The position numbers and the translations under genes are program-made. This document shows, in pieces, positions 7,496 to 18,494 of a stretch of 64,000 bases of DNA (positions within the stretch are counted from its first letter, which is position 1; every line of letters begins with the position of its first letter). The notes below the pieces were generated by a model. That model was not told the origin of the DNA. It made no database searches and was given only the letters and a program-made list of their open reading frames with translations. This DNA is from Halomonas zincidurans B6. Its GTDB lineage: Bacteria; Pseudomonadota; Gammaproteobacteria; Pseudomonadales; Halomonadaceae. The stretch spans positions 2,790,001 to 2,854,000 of the forward strand of contig NZ_JNCK01000001.1 in assembly GCF_000731955.1 (NCBI RefSeq). The letters run 5' to 3'.

Positions 7496-8935
7496 ATGTC
7501 ACAGCTGGCCGCCACGCCATTGATCGGCAAGCGCATCCTGCTCGGCATCAGCGCCGGCATTGCCGCCTACAAGAGCGCCGTGCTCGCGCGCCTTTTGAAG
7601 AAGGCCGGCGCCGAGGTGCGCGTGGTGATGACCGAGGGCGCCCAGGCCTTCATCGCCCCGCTGACCCTGCAGGCGCTGACCGGCGAGAGCGTGCGCACCT
7701 CGCTGCTCGACCCCGAGGCGGAAGCCGGCATGGGCCATATCGAGCTGGCGCGCTGGGCCGAGCTTATCCTGATCGCCCCGGCCACCGCCGACCTGATGGC
7801 GCGGCTCGCCCATGGCCACGCCGACGACCTGCTGACCACGCTGTGTCTGGCCACCCACGCCGAATGCGTCATGGCACCGGCGATGAACCAGGCGATGTGG
7901 GGCCACCCGGCGACCCGCGACAATGCCCGTCGCCTCGAGGGCTACGGCTGGCGATTGCTGGGTCCCGATTCCGGCGACCAGGCCTGCGGCGACGTCGGCG
8001 CCGGGCGCATGCTCGAGCCCGAGGCGATCGTCGCCGGGCTTTCTGTAACGCCCGGGGCCGCGTCTGCCATGGCGCCCGAAGACGCGCCTCTTTCCATGGC
8101 GCCCGAAGACGCGCCTCTTTCCATGGCGCCCGAAGACGCGCCGAGCGCATCCGAATCATCGCCGCAGGCCGACGACGCCCGCGGGCTGACGGTGACCATT
8201 ACCGCCGGGCCGACTCGCGAAGCCCTCGATCCGGTGCGCTATCTCTCCAACCACAGCTCGGGCAAGATGGGCTATGCGCTGGCCGCCGCGGCCGCGAATC
8301 GCGGCGCCCGCGTGCGCCTGATCAGTGGCCCGGTGGCGCTCGCCACGCCGGCCGGCGTGGAGCGCATCGATGTGACTTCGGCCGACGAGATGCTCGCGGC
8401 GGCCCGCCAGGCGGCCGGCGACAGCGCCATCTTCATCGGCTGCGCGGCGGTCGCCGACTACCGCGCCGAACAGATCGCCGCGCACAAGCTCAAGAAGAGC
8501 GCCAACGATGACGGGATGACCCTGAAACTGGTCAGGAACCCCGACATCATTGCCCTGATCGCCGAGGCTCGTATTAACGCCAGTGTTAGCGAAAGCGCCG
8601 CCGCCAGCCCACGGCCGTTCATGGTCGGTTTCGCCGCCGAGACCCGCGATCTCGAGAGCTACGCCCGCGACAAGCTCGAGCGCAAGAACCTCGACATGAT
8701 CGTCGCCAACGACGTCTCGCAAGCCGGGCTCGGCTTCGGCGCCGACGACAACGCCGCGCTGGTGCTGTGGCGCAATGCCGCCGTCGAGCCCGGGCGCGCC
8801 GAGCTGCCGGCGCAGAGCAAGGCCCGCCTGGCCGAGGCGGTGATCGACCAGGCGCTGCGCGGTTATCGTGCAATGCGCTCCGGCCCATCGACCGCAGAAG
8901 TTCCGCCCGCCGCGCCGCAACAGGATCCCCAATGA
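7496..8935 (+). CDS. coaBC: Bifunctional phosphopantothenoylcysteine decarboxylase / phosphopantothenate-cysteine ligase
   Basis: This 479-residue fusion catalyses two steps of coenzyme A synthesis. Residues 1-185 form the CoaC flavoprotein decarboxylase (GISAGIAAYKS, then PAMNQAMWGHPATRDN with the active-site region). Residues about 235-460 form CoaB ligase (TITAGPTREALDPVRYLSNHS, then FAAETRD and NPDI). Between them is an unusual linker made of three 9-residue tandem repeats (MAPEDAPLS). AGGGGTGA precedes the ATG. It overlaps dut by four bases (ATGA). Confidence 0.96.
   Translation: MSQLAATPLIGKRILLGISAGIAAYKSAVLARLLKKAGAEVRVVMTEGAQAFIAPLTLQALTGESVRTSLLDPEAEAGMGHIELARWAELILIAPATADLMARLAHGHADDLLTTLCLATHAECVMAPAMNQAMWGHPATRDNARRLEGYGWRLLGPDSGDQACGDVGAGRMLEPEAIVAGLSVTPGAASAMAPEDAPLSMAPEDAPLSMAPEDAPSASESSPQADDARGLTVTITAGPTREALDPVRYLSNHSSGKMGYALAAAAANRGARVRLISGPVALATPAGVERIDVTSADEMLAAARQAAGDSAIFIGCAAVADYRAEQIAAHKLKKSANDDGMTLKLVRNPDIIALIAEARINASVSESAAASPRPFMVGFAAETRDLESYARDKLERKNLDMIVANDVSQAGLGFGADDNAALVLWRNAAVEPGRAELPAQSKARLAEAVIDQALRGYRAMRSGPSTAEVPPAAPQQDPQ
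8069..8142 (+). repeat. 27-bp tandem repeat inside coaBC
   Basis: Units start at 8069, 8096 and 8123. The first two are identical and the third matches for its first 20 bases. Each unit encodes MAPEDAPLS, so copy-number change leaves the frame intact. It lies in the linker between the CoaC and CoaB domains, where extra length should be tolerated. Confidence 0.95.
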
Positions 8936-9459
8936 GCGATACAACCCTCGATACAGTCAGCGATACCGCCGTCACCGATACTGCCAACCCCGAGCCGCTG
9001 CGTCGCCAGCCGCAGTTGGCGGTCAAGATCCTCGACGAGCGGGTACGCGACTACCCGCTGCCGCACTACGCTACCCAGGGCAGCGCCGGCATGGACCTGC
9101 GCGCGCTGCTCGATGCGCCGCTGACGCTGGCGCCCGGCGCCTGCGAGCTGGTGCGCACCGGGCTCGCCGCGCACATTGCCGACCCGGGCCTGGCGGGAAT
9201 GATCCTGCCGCGCTCGGGACTGGGCCACAAGCACGGCATCGTGCTCGGCAACCTGGTCGGATTGATCGACTCCGATTACCAGGGCGAGCTGCTGATCTCG
9301 GTGTGGAACCGCGGCCAGACGCCGTTTACCCTCGAACCCGGCGAACGCCTGGCCCAGTTCGTGCTGGTCCCGGTCGTTCAGGCCGAGATCGAGATCGTCG
9401 AAGACTTCGCCGCCAGCCAGCGCGGCACCGGCGGCTTCGGCCACTCCGGCCGCCGCTAG
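8932..9459 (+). CDS. dut: dUTP diphosphatase
   Basis: The 175-residue trimeric dUTPase hydrolyses dUTP to dUMP and pyrophosphate. All five motifs are present: GSAGMDLRA, PRSGLGHKHG, NLVGLIDSDYQGEL, GERLAQ and the C-terminal RGTGGFGHSGR arm. An N-terminal extension of about 28 residues (MSDTTLDTVSDTAVTDTANP) precedes the conserved core and looks disordered. The start overlaps the coaBC stop as ATGA. Gene order coaBC-dut-algC-argB is the one known in Pseudomonas. Confidence 0.96.
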   Translation: MSDTTLDTVSDTAVTDTANPEPLRRQPQLAVKILDERVRDYPLPHYATQGSAGMDLRALLDAPLTLAPGACELVRTGLAAHIADPGLAGMILPRSGLGHKHGIVLGNLVGLIDSDYQGELLISVWNRGQTPFTLEPGERLAQFVLVPVVQAEIEIVEDFAASQRGTGGFGHSGRR

Positions 9460-9551
9460 GCGGCACCTCGACACACGCTGACCAACGAGCCAACTAGACT
9501 GGAGGCAGCCGCCAACTGGCCGTTTCCCGTCGTCTACCAAGGAGGGACCCC

Positions 9552-10934
9552 ATGAGCGAGATTACCCCGTCCATCTTCCGCGCCTACGATATCCGCGGGA
9601 TCGTCGATGACACCCTGACCGAGCAATCCGTCGAGCTGATCGGCCGGGCGATCGGCAGTGAGGCCGCCGAGCGCGGCGAGCGCTCGGTGATCGTCGCCCG
9701 CGACGGCCGGCACTCCGGTCAGCGCTTGCAGGCGGCGCTGATCAAGGGCCTGACCGCCGCCGGCCGCGATGTCGTCAATATCGGCATGGTGCCCACCCCG
9801 GTGCTCTACTACGCCACCAACACGCTGGGCGACGGCACCTCGGGGGTGATGGTCACCGGCAGCCACAATCCGCCGGACTACAACGGCTTCAAGGTCGTGC
9901 TGGGCGGCGAGACGCTCTCCGGCGAGGCGATCACCGCGCTCTACCAGCGCATCGCCGACGACGACTTCGCCAGCGGCGAGGGCCGGGTCCGCGAGCAGGA
10001 CGTGGGCGAGGCCTATCTGGACCGGATCATCGGCGACGTCACCCTGAGCGGCAAGATCAAGGCAGTGGTCGACTGCGGCAATGGCGTGGCCGGCACGCTG
10101 GGGCCCACGCTGATCGAGCGCCTGGGCGCCGAGACCGTGCCGCTGTTCGCCGATGTCGACGGCGACTTTCCCAACCACCATCCCGATCCCGGCAAGCTCG
10201 AGAACCTCCAGGACCTGATCCGCACCGTCAAGGAAACCGGCGCCGACATCGGGCTGGCCTTCGACGGCGACGGCGACCGGCTCGGCGTGGTCACGCCCAA
10301 GGGCGAGGTGATCTACCCCGACCGCCTGATGATGGCCTTCGCCGAGGACATGCTCGAGCGCAACCCCGGCGCGCGGGTGATCTTCGACGTCAAGTGCACC
10401 GGCAACCTGGCCAAGGTGATCGAAGAGGCCGGCGGCACCCCCGAGATGTGGCGCACCGGACACTCGCTGATCAAGGGCCGGATGAAGGAGACCGGCGCGG
10501 CACTGGCCGGCGAGATGAGCGGTCACATCTTCTTCAAGGAGCGCTGGTACGGCTTCGACGACGGCCTCTACGGCGCGGCGCGGCTGCTCGAGATCCTCTC
10601 CAAGCAGCAAGACGATGCCGACACGTTCTTCCATCGCTTCCCGCAGGATCTGGGCACTCCGGAACTCAACGTCCACGTCACCGACGACAACAAGTTCGCC
10701 ATCGTCGAGCAACTGGCCCGCGAGGGCGACTTCGGTGACGACGGCGTCAAGACCACCCTCGACGGCATCCGCGTCGACTACGCCGACGGCTGGGGGCTGT
10801 GCCGCGCCTCCAACACCACGCCGGTGCTGGTGCTGCGCTTCGAAGGCAAGACTCAGGAGTCCCTGGAGCGCGTCCAGGCGCGCTTTCGCGACGCCCTCAA
10901 GCAGGTCGTCCCCGACGCCGAACTGCCCTTCTGA
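9552..10934 (+). CDS. algC: Phosphomannomutase/phosphoglucomutase
   Basis: A 460-residue alpha-D-phosphohexomutase. It shows FRAYDIRGIV at the N-terminus, the phosphoserine loop TGSHNPPDYNGFK near residue 100, the metal loop AFDGDGDRLGVV near 240, the sugar-binding GEMSGHIFF near 320 and the C-terminal phosphate loop RASNTTPVLVLRF. These match AlgC, which supplies mannose-1-P and glucose-1-P for lipopolysaccharide and exopolysaccharide. AAGGAGG precedes the ATG. It lies between dut and argB as in Pseudomonas. Confidence 0.94.
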   Translation: MSEITPSIFRAYDIRGIVDDTLTEQSVELIGRAIGSEAAERGERSVIVARDGRHSGQRLQAALIKGLTAAGRDVVNIGMVPTPVLYYATNTLGDGTSGVMVTGSHNPPDYNGFKVVLGGETLSGEAITALYQRIADDDFASGEGRVREQDVGEAYLDRIIGDVTLSGKIKAVVDCGNGVAGTLGPTLIERLGAETVPLFADVDGDFPNHHPDPGKLENLQDLIRTVKETGADIGLAFDGDGDRLGVVTPKGEVIYPDRLMMAFAEDMLERNPGARVIFDVKCTGNLAKVIEEAGGTPEMWRTGHSLIKGRMKETGAALAGEMSGHIFFKERWYGFDDGLYGAARLLEILSKQQDDADTFFHRFPQDLGTPELNVHVTDDNKFAIVEQLAREGDFGDDGVKTTLDGIRVDYADGWGLCRASNTTPVLVLRFEGKTQESLERVQARFRDALKQVVPDAELPF

Positions 10935-11019
10935 GCCGGCTCTCCGAGCACTGTCCCCAAGAACCGGGCCCGCGCCGCCGCCGGCAGCGCGGGCCGATCC
11001 AACCGATGGAGAATCGCCG

Positions 11020-11928
11020 ATGAGCGAACACCCCCGGGACCCGCGCCAGGTGGTCGAGGTCCTGTCCGAAGCGCTGCCCTACATCCAGCGCTTTTCCGGC
11101 AAGACCGTGGTCGTCAAGTACGGCGGCAACGCCATGACCGAACAGACCCTGGTCGACTCCTTCGCCCGCGACATGGTGCTGATGAAGGAGGTCGGCATCA
11201 ATCCGGTGGTGGTGCATGGCGGTGGCCCGCAGATCGGCGAGCTGCTCGGCAAGCTCAAGATCGAGTCGCGCTTCGTGGGCGGCATGCGCGTGACCGACGC
11301 CGAAACCATGGACGTCGTGGAAATGGTCCTCGGCGGGCTGGTCAACAAGGGCATCGTCAACCTGATCAACCAGTGCGGCGGCAAGGCGATCGGCCTGACC
11401 GGCAAGGATGGCGGCCAGATTCGCGCCCGCCAGCTCAAGGTCGAGCAGCACAGCGCGGAGATGCGCGTGCCCGAGATCATCGACATCGGGCATGTCGGCG
11501 AGGTCGAGCACGTCTCCACCGAACTGATCGAGATGCTCACCGCCCGCGATTTCATCCCGGTGATCGCGCCGATCGGCGTCGACGCCCAGGGTCGCAGCTA
11601 CAACATCAACGCCGACCTGGTGGCCGGCAAGATCGCCGAGGCGCTGAATGCCGAGAAGCTGATGCTGCTGACCAACGTCGCCGGGCTGATGAACGCCGCC
11701 GGCGAGGTATTGACCGGGCTGTCCACCACCCAGGTCGACGCGTTGATCAGTGACGGCACCATCCATGGCGGGATGCTGCCCAAGATTCGCTGTGCGCTGG
11801 AGGCCGTCAAGGGCGGCGTGGCCAGTTCGCACATCGTCGATGGCCGGGTGCCCCACGCCACCCTGCTGGAGATCTTCACCAACGCCGGGGTCGGTACGCT
11901 GATCACCGATGCGACGAACCAGGAATAG
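11020..11928 (+). CDS. argB: Acetylglutamate kinase
   Basis: A 302-residue amino acid kinase that phosphorylates N-acetylglutamate in arginine synthesis. Motifs include VVKYGGNAM near residue 28, VVVHGGGPQIG near 62, and NINADLVAGKIAEAL near 195. The start follows GGAG. The reading frame is open upstream into the algC 3' end, but homology places the start at MSEHPRDPRQVVEVLSEALP. Length is typical. Confidence 0.96.
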   Translation: MSEHPRDPRQVVEVLSEALPYIQRFSGKTVVVKYGGNAMTEQTLVDSFARDMVLMKEVGINPVVVHGGGPQIGELLGKLKIESRFVGGMRVTDAETMDVVEMVLGGLVNKGIVNLINQCGGKAIGLTGKDGGQIRARQLKVEQHSAEMRVPEIIDIGHVGEVEHVSTELIEMLTARDFIPVIAPIGVDAQGRSYNINADLVAGKIAEALNAEKLMLLTNVAGLMNAAGEVLTGLSTTQVDALISDGTIHGGMLPKIRCALEAVKGGVASSHIVDGRVPHATLLEIFTNAGVGTLITDATNQE

Positions 11929-12012
11929 GGCATACACGACCTTTGCGGTTTGCCCCGGCAAGGAGCCGCCAGTAGGATTAGCGTAACCATAAAATATTAT
12001 TAGAAGAACGAC

Positions 12013-12630
12013 ATGACGCAGGCGACAACCAAGCAGAGCCGCCGGGAGCAGATTCTCCAGGCGCTGGCGCTGATGCTCGAGGAAGACAGCGGCAAGCGTA
12101 TCACCACGGCATCGCTGGCCCGCCAGGTCGGCGTTTCCGAGGCCGCCCTCTACCGCCATTTCCCCAGCAAGGCGCGCATGTTCGAGGGGCTGATCGAATT
12201 CATCGAGGCCACGCTGTTCGAGCGCATCCGCCGGATACTCGACGAAACGCCCGAGGCGCTGCCGCGCTGCCAGCACATCCTGATGCTGTTGCTGGGCTTC
12301 GCCGAGAAGAACCCGGGCCTGTGCCGGCTACTCAACGGCGACGCCCTGACCGGCGAGACCGCCCGCTTGCGAGTGCGCATGGGCCAGCTGTTCGAACGCC
12401 TCGAGACCCAGCTCAAGCAGATCCTTCGCGAGGCCGAGATCCACGAAGGGCTGCGCCCGGTGCTGCCGGTCTCTTCGGCCGCCAACGTGCTGCTGGCCTA
12501 TGCCGAGGGGCGCATCGGCCAGTACGTGCGCAGCGATTTCAAGCGCCTGCCGACCAGCCACTGGGACGAGCATTGGCCGTTGCTATCGCGCGACCTGCTG
12601 GTTGCCGTGACCCAGGCCAGCCGCGCCTAG
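12013..12630 (+). CDS. slmA: Nucleoid occlusion factor SlmA
   Basis: A 205-residue TetR-family DNA-binding protein. The N-terminal helix-turn-helix (TTASLARQVGVSEAALYRHFPS) and the region FIEATLFERI followed by HILMLLLGFAEKNPGLCRLL match SlmA, which blocks FtsZ ring assembly over the chromosome. The C-terminus ends IGQYVRSDFKRLPTSHWDEH, also typical. An AT-rich stretch (AAAATATTATTAG) precedes it and probably contains the promoter. The stop codon lies in a 14-bp tandem duplication. Confidence 0.93.
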   Translation: MTQATTKQSRREQILQALALMLEEDSGKRITTASLARQVGVSEAALYRHFPSKARMFEGLIEFIEATLFERIRRILDETPEALPRCQHILMLLLGFAEKNPGLCRLLNGDALTGETARLRVRMGQLFERLETQLKQILREAEIHEGLRPVLPVSSAANVLLAYAEGRIGQYVRSDFKRLPTSHWDEHWPLLSRDLLVAVTQASRA

Positions 12631-12648
12631 CCGGCCGCGCCTAGCCGG
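12621..12648 (+). repeat. 14-bp tandem duplication spanning the slmA stop codon
   Basis: CCGCGCCTAGCCGG occurs twice in a row (12621-12634 and 12635-12648). The first copy contains the slmA TAG stop. Confidence 0.9.
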
Positions 12649-12655
12649 CTTCAAG

Positions 12656-12685
12656 CAACGCCCTGCCCGTCGTGGCAGGGCGTTG
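12656..12685. terminator. Hairpin terminator between convergent slmA and acnA
   Basis: CAACGCCCTGCC (12656-12667) and GGCAGGGCGTTG (12674-12685) form a perfect 12-bp stem with a 6-base loop. There is no long T run, but it lies between two converging genes and can serve both. Confidence 0.7.
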
Positions 12686-12695
12686 CGGCCCGGGT

Positions 12696-15446
<2,751 letters not shown>

Positions 15447-15833
15447 GGACTCTCCTCCTTAATACCAAGCGGGGCTAGCACGTCACCATCGACGGGTGCG
15501 GCTGGCTGGTGTGGCGACGTATCCTTGGCCACCCTGCGTGGCACTGAACAGCGCCGTTGCGACTGGCCGATGCCGCTTGCCCGAATGTCAGGTTCTTGAA
15601 TGACGTACCCAGATACTACGCTTGAGACAGCGATTGTCGACACATCCTGTTGATTATTGCTGATCATCACCTTGTCATGATAGGCGCTGAATTCAACCGC
15701 CAGCCAGCGTTCGAGCCAGGCGACCGCGCTGGCAGAGACGCGCATGGCGCCGGGTTGGTCATTCACCCTTGAAAGCGTCTGCAACGATACCCATATCGTT
15801 GCTCACCAAGGCGTCACGCAAGCGAGTCGCGCC
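15447..15833. other. Divergent intergenic region upstream of acnA
   Basis: About 390 bases between acnA and the small cysteine-rich protein gene. It should contain the acnA promoter. A minus-strand frame is open through it and into the acnA start (15443-15784), but it has no recognised domain and composition unlike a real gene, so I do not call it. No clear operator was found. Confidence 0.4.
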
Positions 15834-16043
15834 ATGCACGAAGCAATGCTTGCCTCACGACCGGTCAGCTGCCCGTATTGCGGCACGCCGTTCGAATTGC
15901 TGGTCGATGGCAGCCAAGGCAGCCATTCCACCTGGGAGGACTGCCCGCGCTGTTGCGCACCGATTCAGGTCAGCGTCGACGTGGCGGAGCCGGACGGCAG
16001 CGTGCAGGCCGTGACGCTGGCGCGCGACGACGATGTTCTCTAA
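15834..16043 (+). CDS. CPXCG-motif cysteine-rich small protein
   Basis: A 69-residue protein with SCPYCGTPFELLVDGSQGSH near the N-terminus and DCPRCCAPIQVSVDV in the middle: two CxxC knuckles, so a likely zinc or metal site. This matches the CPXCG-motif family of small conserved proteobacterial proteins with unknown function. Two start codons are possible (15834 and 15846), neither with a strong ribosome site; I took the first. The gene lies just upstream of the peroxiredoxin promoter. Confidence 0.75.
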   Translation: MHEAMLASRPVSCPYCGTPFELLVDGSQGSHSTWEDCPRCCAPIQVSVDVAEPDGSVQAVTLARDDDVL

Positions 16044-16111
16044 GCGGACGCTGTTTGTCCGCGATTCCGTCATCCCTCCATGGCGAGGGCGGATATGCAA
16101 AGACGCTTTCG

Positions 16112-16148
16112 ATAGATATTGACTATGCCTGCCATTGGCGTTAACTAA
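16112..16148 (+). promoter_or_regulatory. OxyR binding site upstream of the peroxiredoxin gene
   Basis: The sequence reads ATAG-N7-CTAT, then exactly 7 bases, then ATTG-N7-CTAA. This is the OxyR arrangement ATAG-N7-CTAT-N7-ATAG-N7-CTAT with two mismatches in the 16 core bases. It ends directly at a -35 element, the position expected for OxyR activation. Related ahpB-trxB2 genes in Pseudomonas aeruginosa are under OxyR control. Confidence 0.8.
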
Positions 16149-16177
16149 TTGGCAGACAAGAGGTGCGACTTTAGTCT
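16149..16177 (+). promoter_or_regulatory. Promoter of peroxiredoxin gene
   Basis: TTGGCA (16149-16154) and TAGTCT (16172-16177) are 17 bases apart. The good -35, poor -10 and adjacent OxyR site fit an activator-dependent promoter. Confidence 0.6.
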
Positions 16178-16236
16178 AGTCCGTTATCTTTTCAAACCCC
16201 TCTAACCTCGAAGGACTAACCTCAAGGAGAAGTTGC

Positions 16237-16839
16237 ATGAGCGTATTGGTTGGACGTCAGGCACCGGATTTCGAAGCGGCAGCAGTCCTCGGCGACGGCA
16301 CCATCGTCGAGAACTTCAAGCTGTCCGACAGCCACGGCAAGCTGCGCGTGCTGTTCTTCTGGCCGCTGGATTTCACCTTCGTTTGCCCGTCCGAAATCAT
16401 CGCCCACGACAACCGTCTGGCACAGTTCAAGGAGCTGGGCGTCGAGGTGATCGGTGCGTCCATCGATTCCCAGTTCTCGCATTACGCCTGGCGCAAGACC
16501 TCGCCGGATGCGGGCGGTATCGGCGAAGTCGGCTTCCCGATCGTCGCCGACGTCAAGCACGAGATCGTTCAGGCCTACGGCATCGAGCATCCGGAAGCTG
16601 GCGTCGCCATGCGCGCCTCCTTCCTGATCGATGCCAACGGCGTCGTTCAGCACCAGACCGTCAACAACCTGCCGCTGGGCCGTAACGTCGACGAGATGCT
16701 GCGCATGGTCAAGGCGCTGCAGCACCACGAGAAGCACGGCGAAGTCTGCCCGGCCGGTTGGGACGAAGGCAAGGAAGGCATGAAGGACACCGCGGAAGGC
16801 GTTGCCAAGTACCTCGGCACCCATTCCACGAACCTGTAA
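16237..16839 (+). CDS. Typical 2-Cys peroxiredoxin (AhpB/Tsa type)
   Basis: A 200-residue AhpC/TSA-family peroxidase that reduces H2O2 and organic peroxides. The peroxidatic cysteine is in FTFVCPSEI near residue 51 and the resolving cysteine in GEVCPAGW near residue 170; both are present. GVAMRASFLID and the C-terminal tail are typical of the Prx1 class. It is followed by trxB rather than ahpF, so reducing power probably comes from the thioredoxin system. The layout equals the ahpB-trxB2 pair of Pseudomonas aeruginosa. A strong AAGGAG precedes the ATG, and an OxyR site lies upstream. Confidence 0.94.
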   Translation: MSVLVGRQAPDFEAAAVLGDGTIVENFKLSDSHGKLRVLFFWPLDFTFVCPSEIIAHDNRLAQFKELGVEVIGASIDSQFSHYAWRKTSPDAGGIGEVGFPIVADVKHEIVQAYGIEHPEAGVAMRASFLIDANGVVQHQTVNNLPLGRNVDEMLRMVKALQHHEKHGEVCPAGWDEGKEGMKDTAEGVAKYLGTHSTNL

Positions 16840-16856
16840 GCCTTCACGGCTTCATG

Positions 16857-16879
16857 GGGCGGCCGAGGGCCGCCCTTTT
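16857..16879 (+). terminator. Intrinsic terminator after the peroxiredoxin gene
   Basis: GGGCGGCC and GGCCGCCC form a perfect 8-bp stem with a GAG loop, followed by TTTT. It would end or attenuate the transcript before trxB. Confidence 0.8.
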
Positions 16880-16976
16880 GCCGTCTGGGCTGCGCCCGAC
16901 GCTGCCAATGCGAAGGCGAAGCCAGTCAACGAGCGGTGCCGTCGTCCGGCGGCGCCTTGCGTGAGAGGATCAATTC

Positions 16977-17930
16977 ATGAGTGAAGTGCGACACGAGCGC
17001 CTGATCATCCTCGGCTCCGGCCCGGCCGGTTACAGCGCGGCCGTCTACGCGGCGCGCGCCAACCTGAAGCCGCTGCTGATCACCGGCATGGAAGCGGGCG
17101 GTCAGTTGACCACCACCACCGACGTCGACAACTGGCCGGGCGACGCCGACGGGGTCCAGGGTCCCGAACTGATGGAGCGCATGCGCAAGCACGCCGAGCG
17201 CTTCGATACCGAGGTACTGTTCGATCACATCGACGAGGTGGAGCTGCGTCATAAGCCCTTCACGCTCAAGGGCAGCAATGGCACCTATACCTGCGACGCG
17301 TTGATCGTCGCCACCGGTGCCAGCGCCCGCTACCTGGGCTTGCCCTCCGAGCAGCGATTCATGGGCCAGGGCGTGTCGGCGTGCGCCACCTGCGACGGGT
17401 TCTTCTACCGCAATCAGCAAGTCATCGTGGTGGGCGGCGGCAACACCGCCGTGGAAGAGGCACTGTACCTTTCCAACATCGCTTCCACGGTGACGCTGGT
17501 CCATCGCCGCGACAGCCTGCGCGGCGAGAAGATCCTGCAGGACAAGCTGTTCGAGAAGGTCGACACCGGCAACATCGCCGTCGAATGGAACCAGGTGGTC
17601 GAGGAAGTGCTGGGCGACAACACCGGGGTGACCGGGGTACGCCTGCGCTCGACCCTCGACGGCAGCCAGCGCGAGCTTTCCGCCCCGGGGGTGTTCATCG
17701 CCATCGGCCACACGCCCAACACCGGCATCTTCGAGGGCCAGCTGGAGATGGCCAATGGCTATATTCGGGTGCGTTCGGGGCTCGAGGGCAATGCCACCGC
17801 GACCAGCGTGCCCGGCGTGTTCGCCGCCGGCGACGTGATGGATCACGTCTATCGTCAGGCGATCACCTCGGCGGGCAGCGGCTGCATGGCGGCGCTGGAC
17901 GTCGAGCGCTATCTTGAGGGGCTCGATTAG
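16977..17930 (+). CDS. trxB: Thioredoxin-disulfide reductase
   Basis: The 317-residue NADPH-dependent flavoprotein reduces thioredoxin. FAD-binding GSGPAGYSAAVYAARA lies at the N-terminus, the redox-active CATCDG at residues 136-141, the NADPH motif GGGNTAVEEALYL after that, and the FAD-binding GVFAAGDVMDHVYRQAITSA near the C-terminus. AGAGGA precedes the ATG. It lies downstream of the peroxiredoxin gene, its likely partner. Its stop codon lies in a 15-bp tandem duplication. Confidence 0.95.
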   Translation: MSEVRHERLIILGSGPAGYSAAVYAARANLKPLLITGMEAGGQLTTTTDVDNWPGDADGVQGPELMERMRKHAERFDTEVLFDHIDEVELRHKPFTLKGSNGTYTCDALIVATGASARYLGLPSEQRFMGQGVSACATCDGFFYRNQQVIVVGGGNTAVEEALYLSNIASTVTLVHRRDSLRGEKILQDKLFEKVDTGNIAVEWNQVVEEVLGDNTGVTGVRLRSTLDGSQRELSAPGVFIAIGHTPNTGIFEGQLEMANGYIRVRSGLEGNATATSVPGVFAAGDVMDHVYRQAITSAGSGCMAALDVERYLEGLD

Positions 17931-17945
17931 GAGGGGCTCGACTAG
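17916..17945 (+). repeat. 15-bp tandem duplication at the trxB stop codon
   Basis: GAGGGGCTCGATTAG (17916-17930) is followed at once by GAGGGGCTCGACTAG (17931-17945), one base different. Each copy carries an in-frame TAG, so the gene has two possible stops after duplication. Confidence 0.9.
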
Positions 17946-17991
17946 CCACGCGACGGCACCGGGCTTCGAAAGTCCTGCTGCGAAGCACCTG

Positions 17992-18017
17992 ACCCCCGCC
18001 GGCTTGCCCGCGGGGGT
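17992..18017. terminator. Hairpin between convergent trxB and slyX
   Basis: ACCCCCGC (17992-17999) and GCGGGGGT (18010-18017) form an 8-bp stem with a 10-base loop. It lies between converging genes. Confidence 0.5.
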
Positions 18018-18048
18018 GTCGCGTTTGCAGCAGCCGCTGGCATCAATC

Positions 18049-18294
18049 TCAATAATGCGGGGGGCGCTCGTCCGCGTCGCTGGTACCCGGTGCATCGAGC
18101 GCTGCAAGGGTCTGGTGCTGATCGCGCAGGCGCTGCTGCATCAGCGCGTTGACCCGCTCCAGGCGATCGAGTCGCTGAGCCTGGCCGGCGAGGGCCTGGT
18201 CGAGGGTGTCGAGCCAGTGCTCCTGATAGGCCAGGCGGCTCTCCAGCGCTTCGAGGCGCGCCTCCAGGCGGGTGAGCGTGTCATTTTCGATCAT
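18049..18294 (-). CDS. slyX: SlyX family protein
   Basis: An 81-residue coiled-coil protein: LTRLEARLEALESRLAYQEH followed by heptads up to QQRLRDQHQTLAAL, ending DERPPHY, the conserved SlyX tail. SlyX has no established function. I chose the ATG at MIENDTL, with GGAG about ten bases upstream, because it matches the usual family start; an ATG 11 codons earlier (18327) with an AAGG seven bases upstream is an equal alternative. It is divergent from the cold-shock-domain gene. Confidence 0.85.
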   Translation of the reverse strand: MIENDTLTRLEARLEALESRLAYQEHWLDTLDQALAGQAQRLDRLERVNALMQQRLRDQHQTLAALDAPGTSDADERPPHY

Positions 18295-18494
18295 GCTAGA
18301 ATCGCTCCGCTGTGTGTTGCCGTTCATCGCGACACCTTACCCTATGTTCGAAACCCATCGGCACTCGCCGACGTTTCGAATAATAGTTGAGCTTGGAATC
18401 ATCGCGCTTCGCAACGATCGCTCTTCGAAGCACCGCCCGTCGCACGCGTGGCGTCAGGCCGTCATTGTCAGCACAACAAGAGAGTCCGAGGTCC

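Noticed and set aside
8796..8935. A longer dut product starting inside coaBC
   Set aside because: The frame is open, but the ATGA overlap start gives the correct dUTPase length and the upstream part does not resemble dUTPase.
10615..11019. A long N-terminal extension of ArgB into algC
   Set aside because: It would overlap the algC 3' end in another frame with no homology; the start at 11020 has a ribosome site and fits the family.
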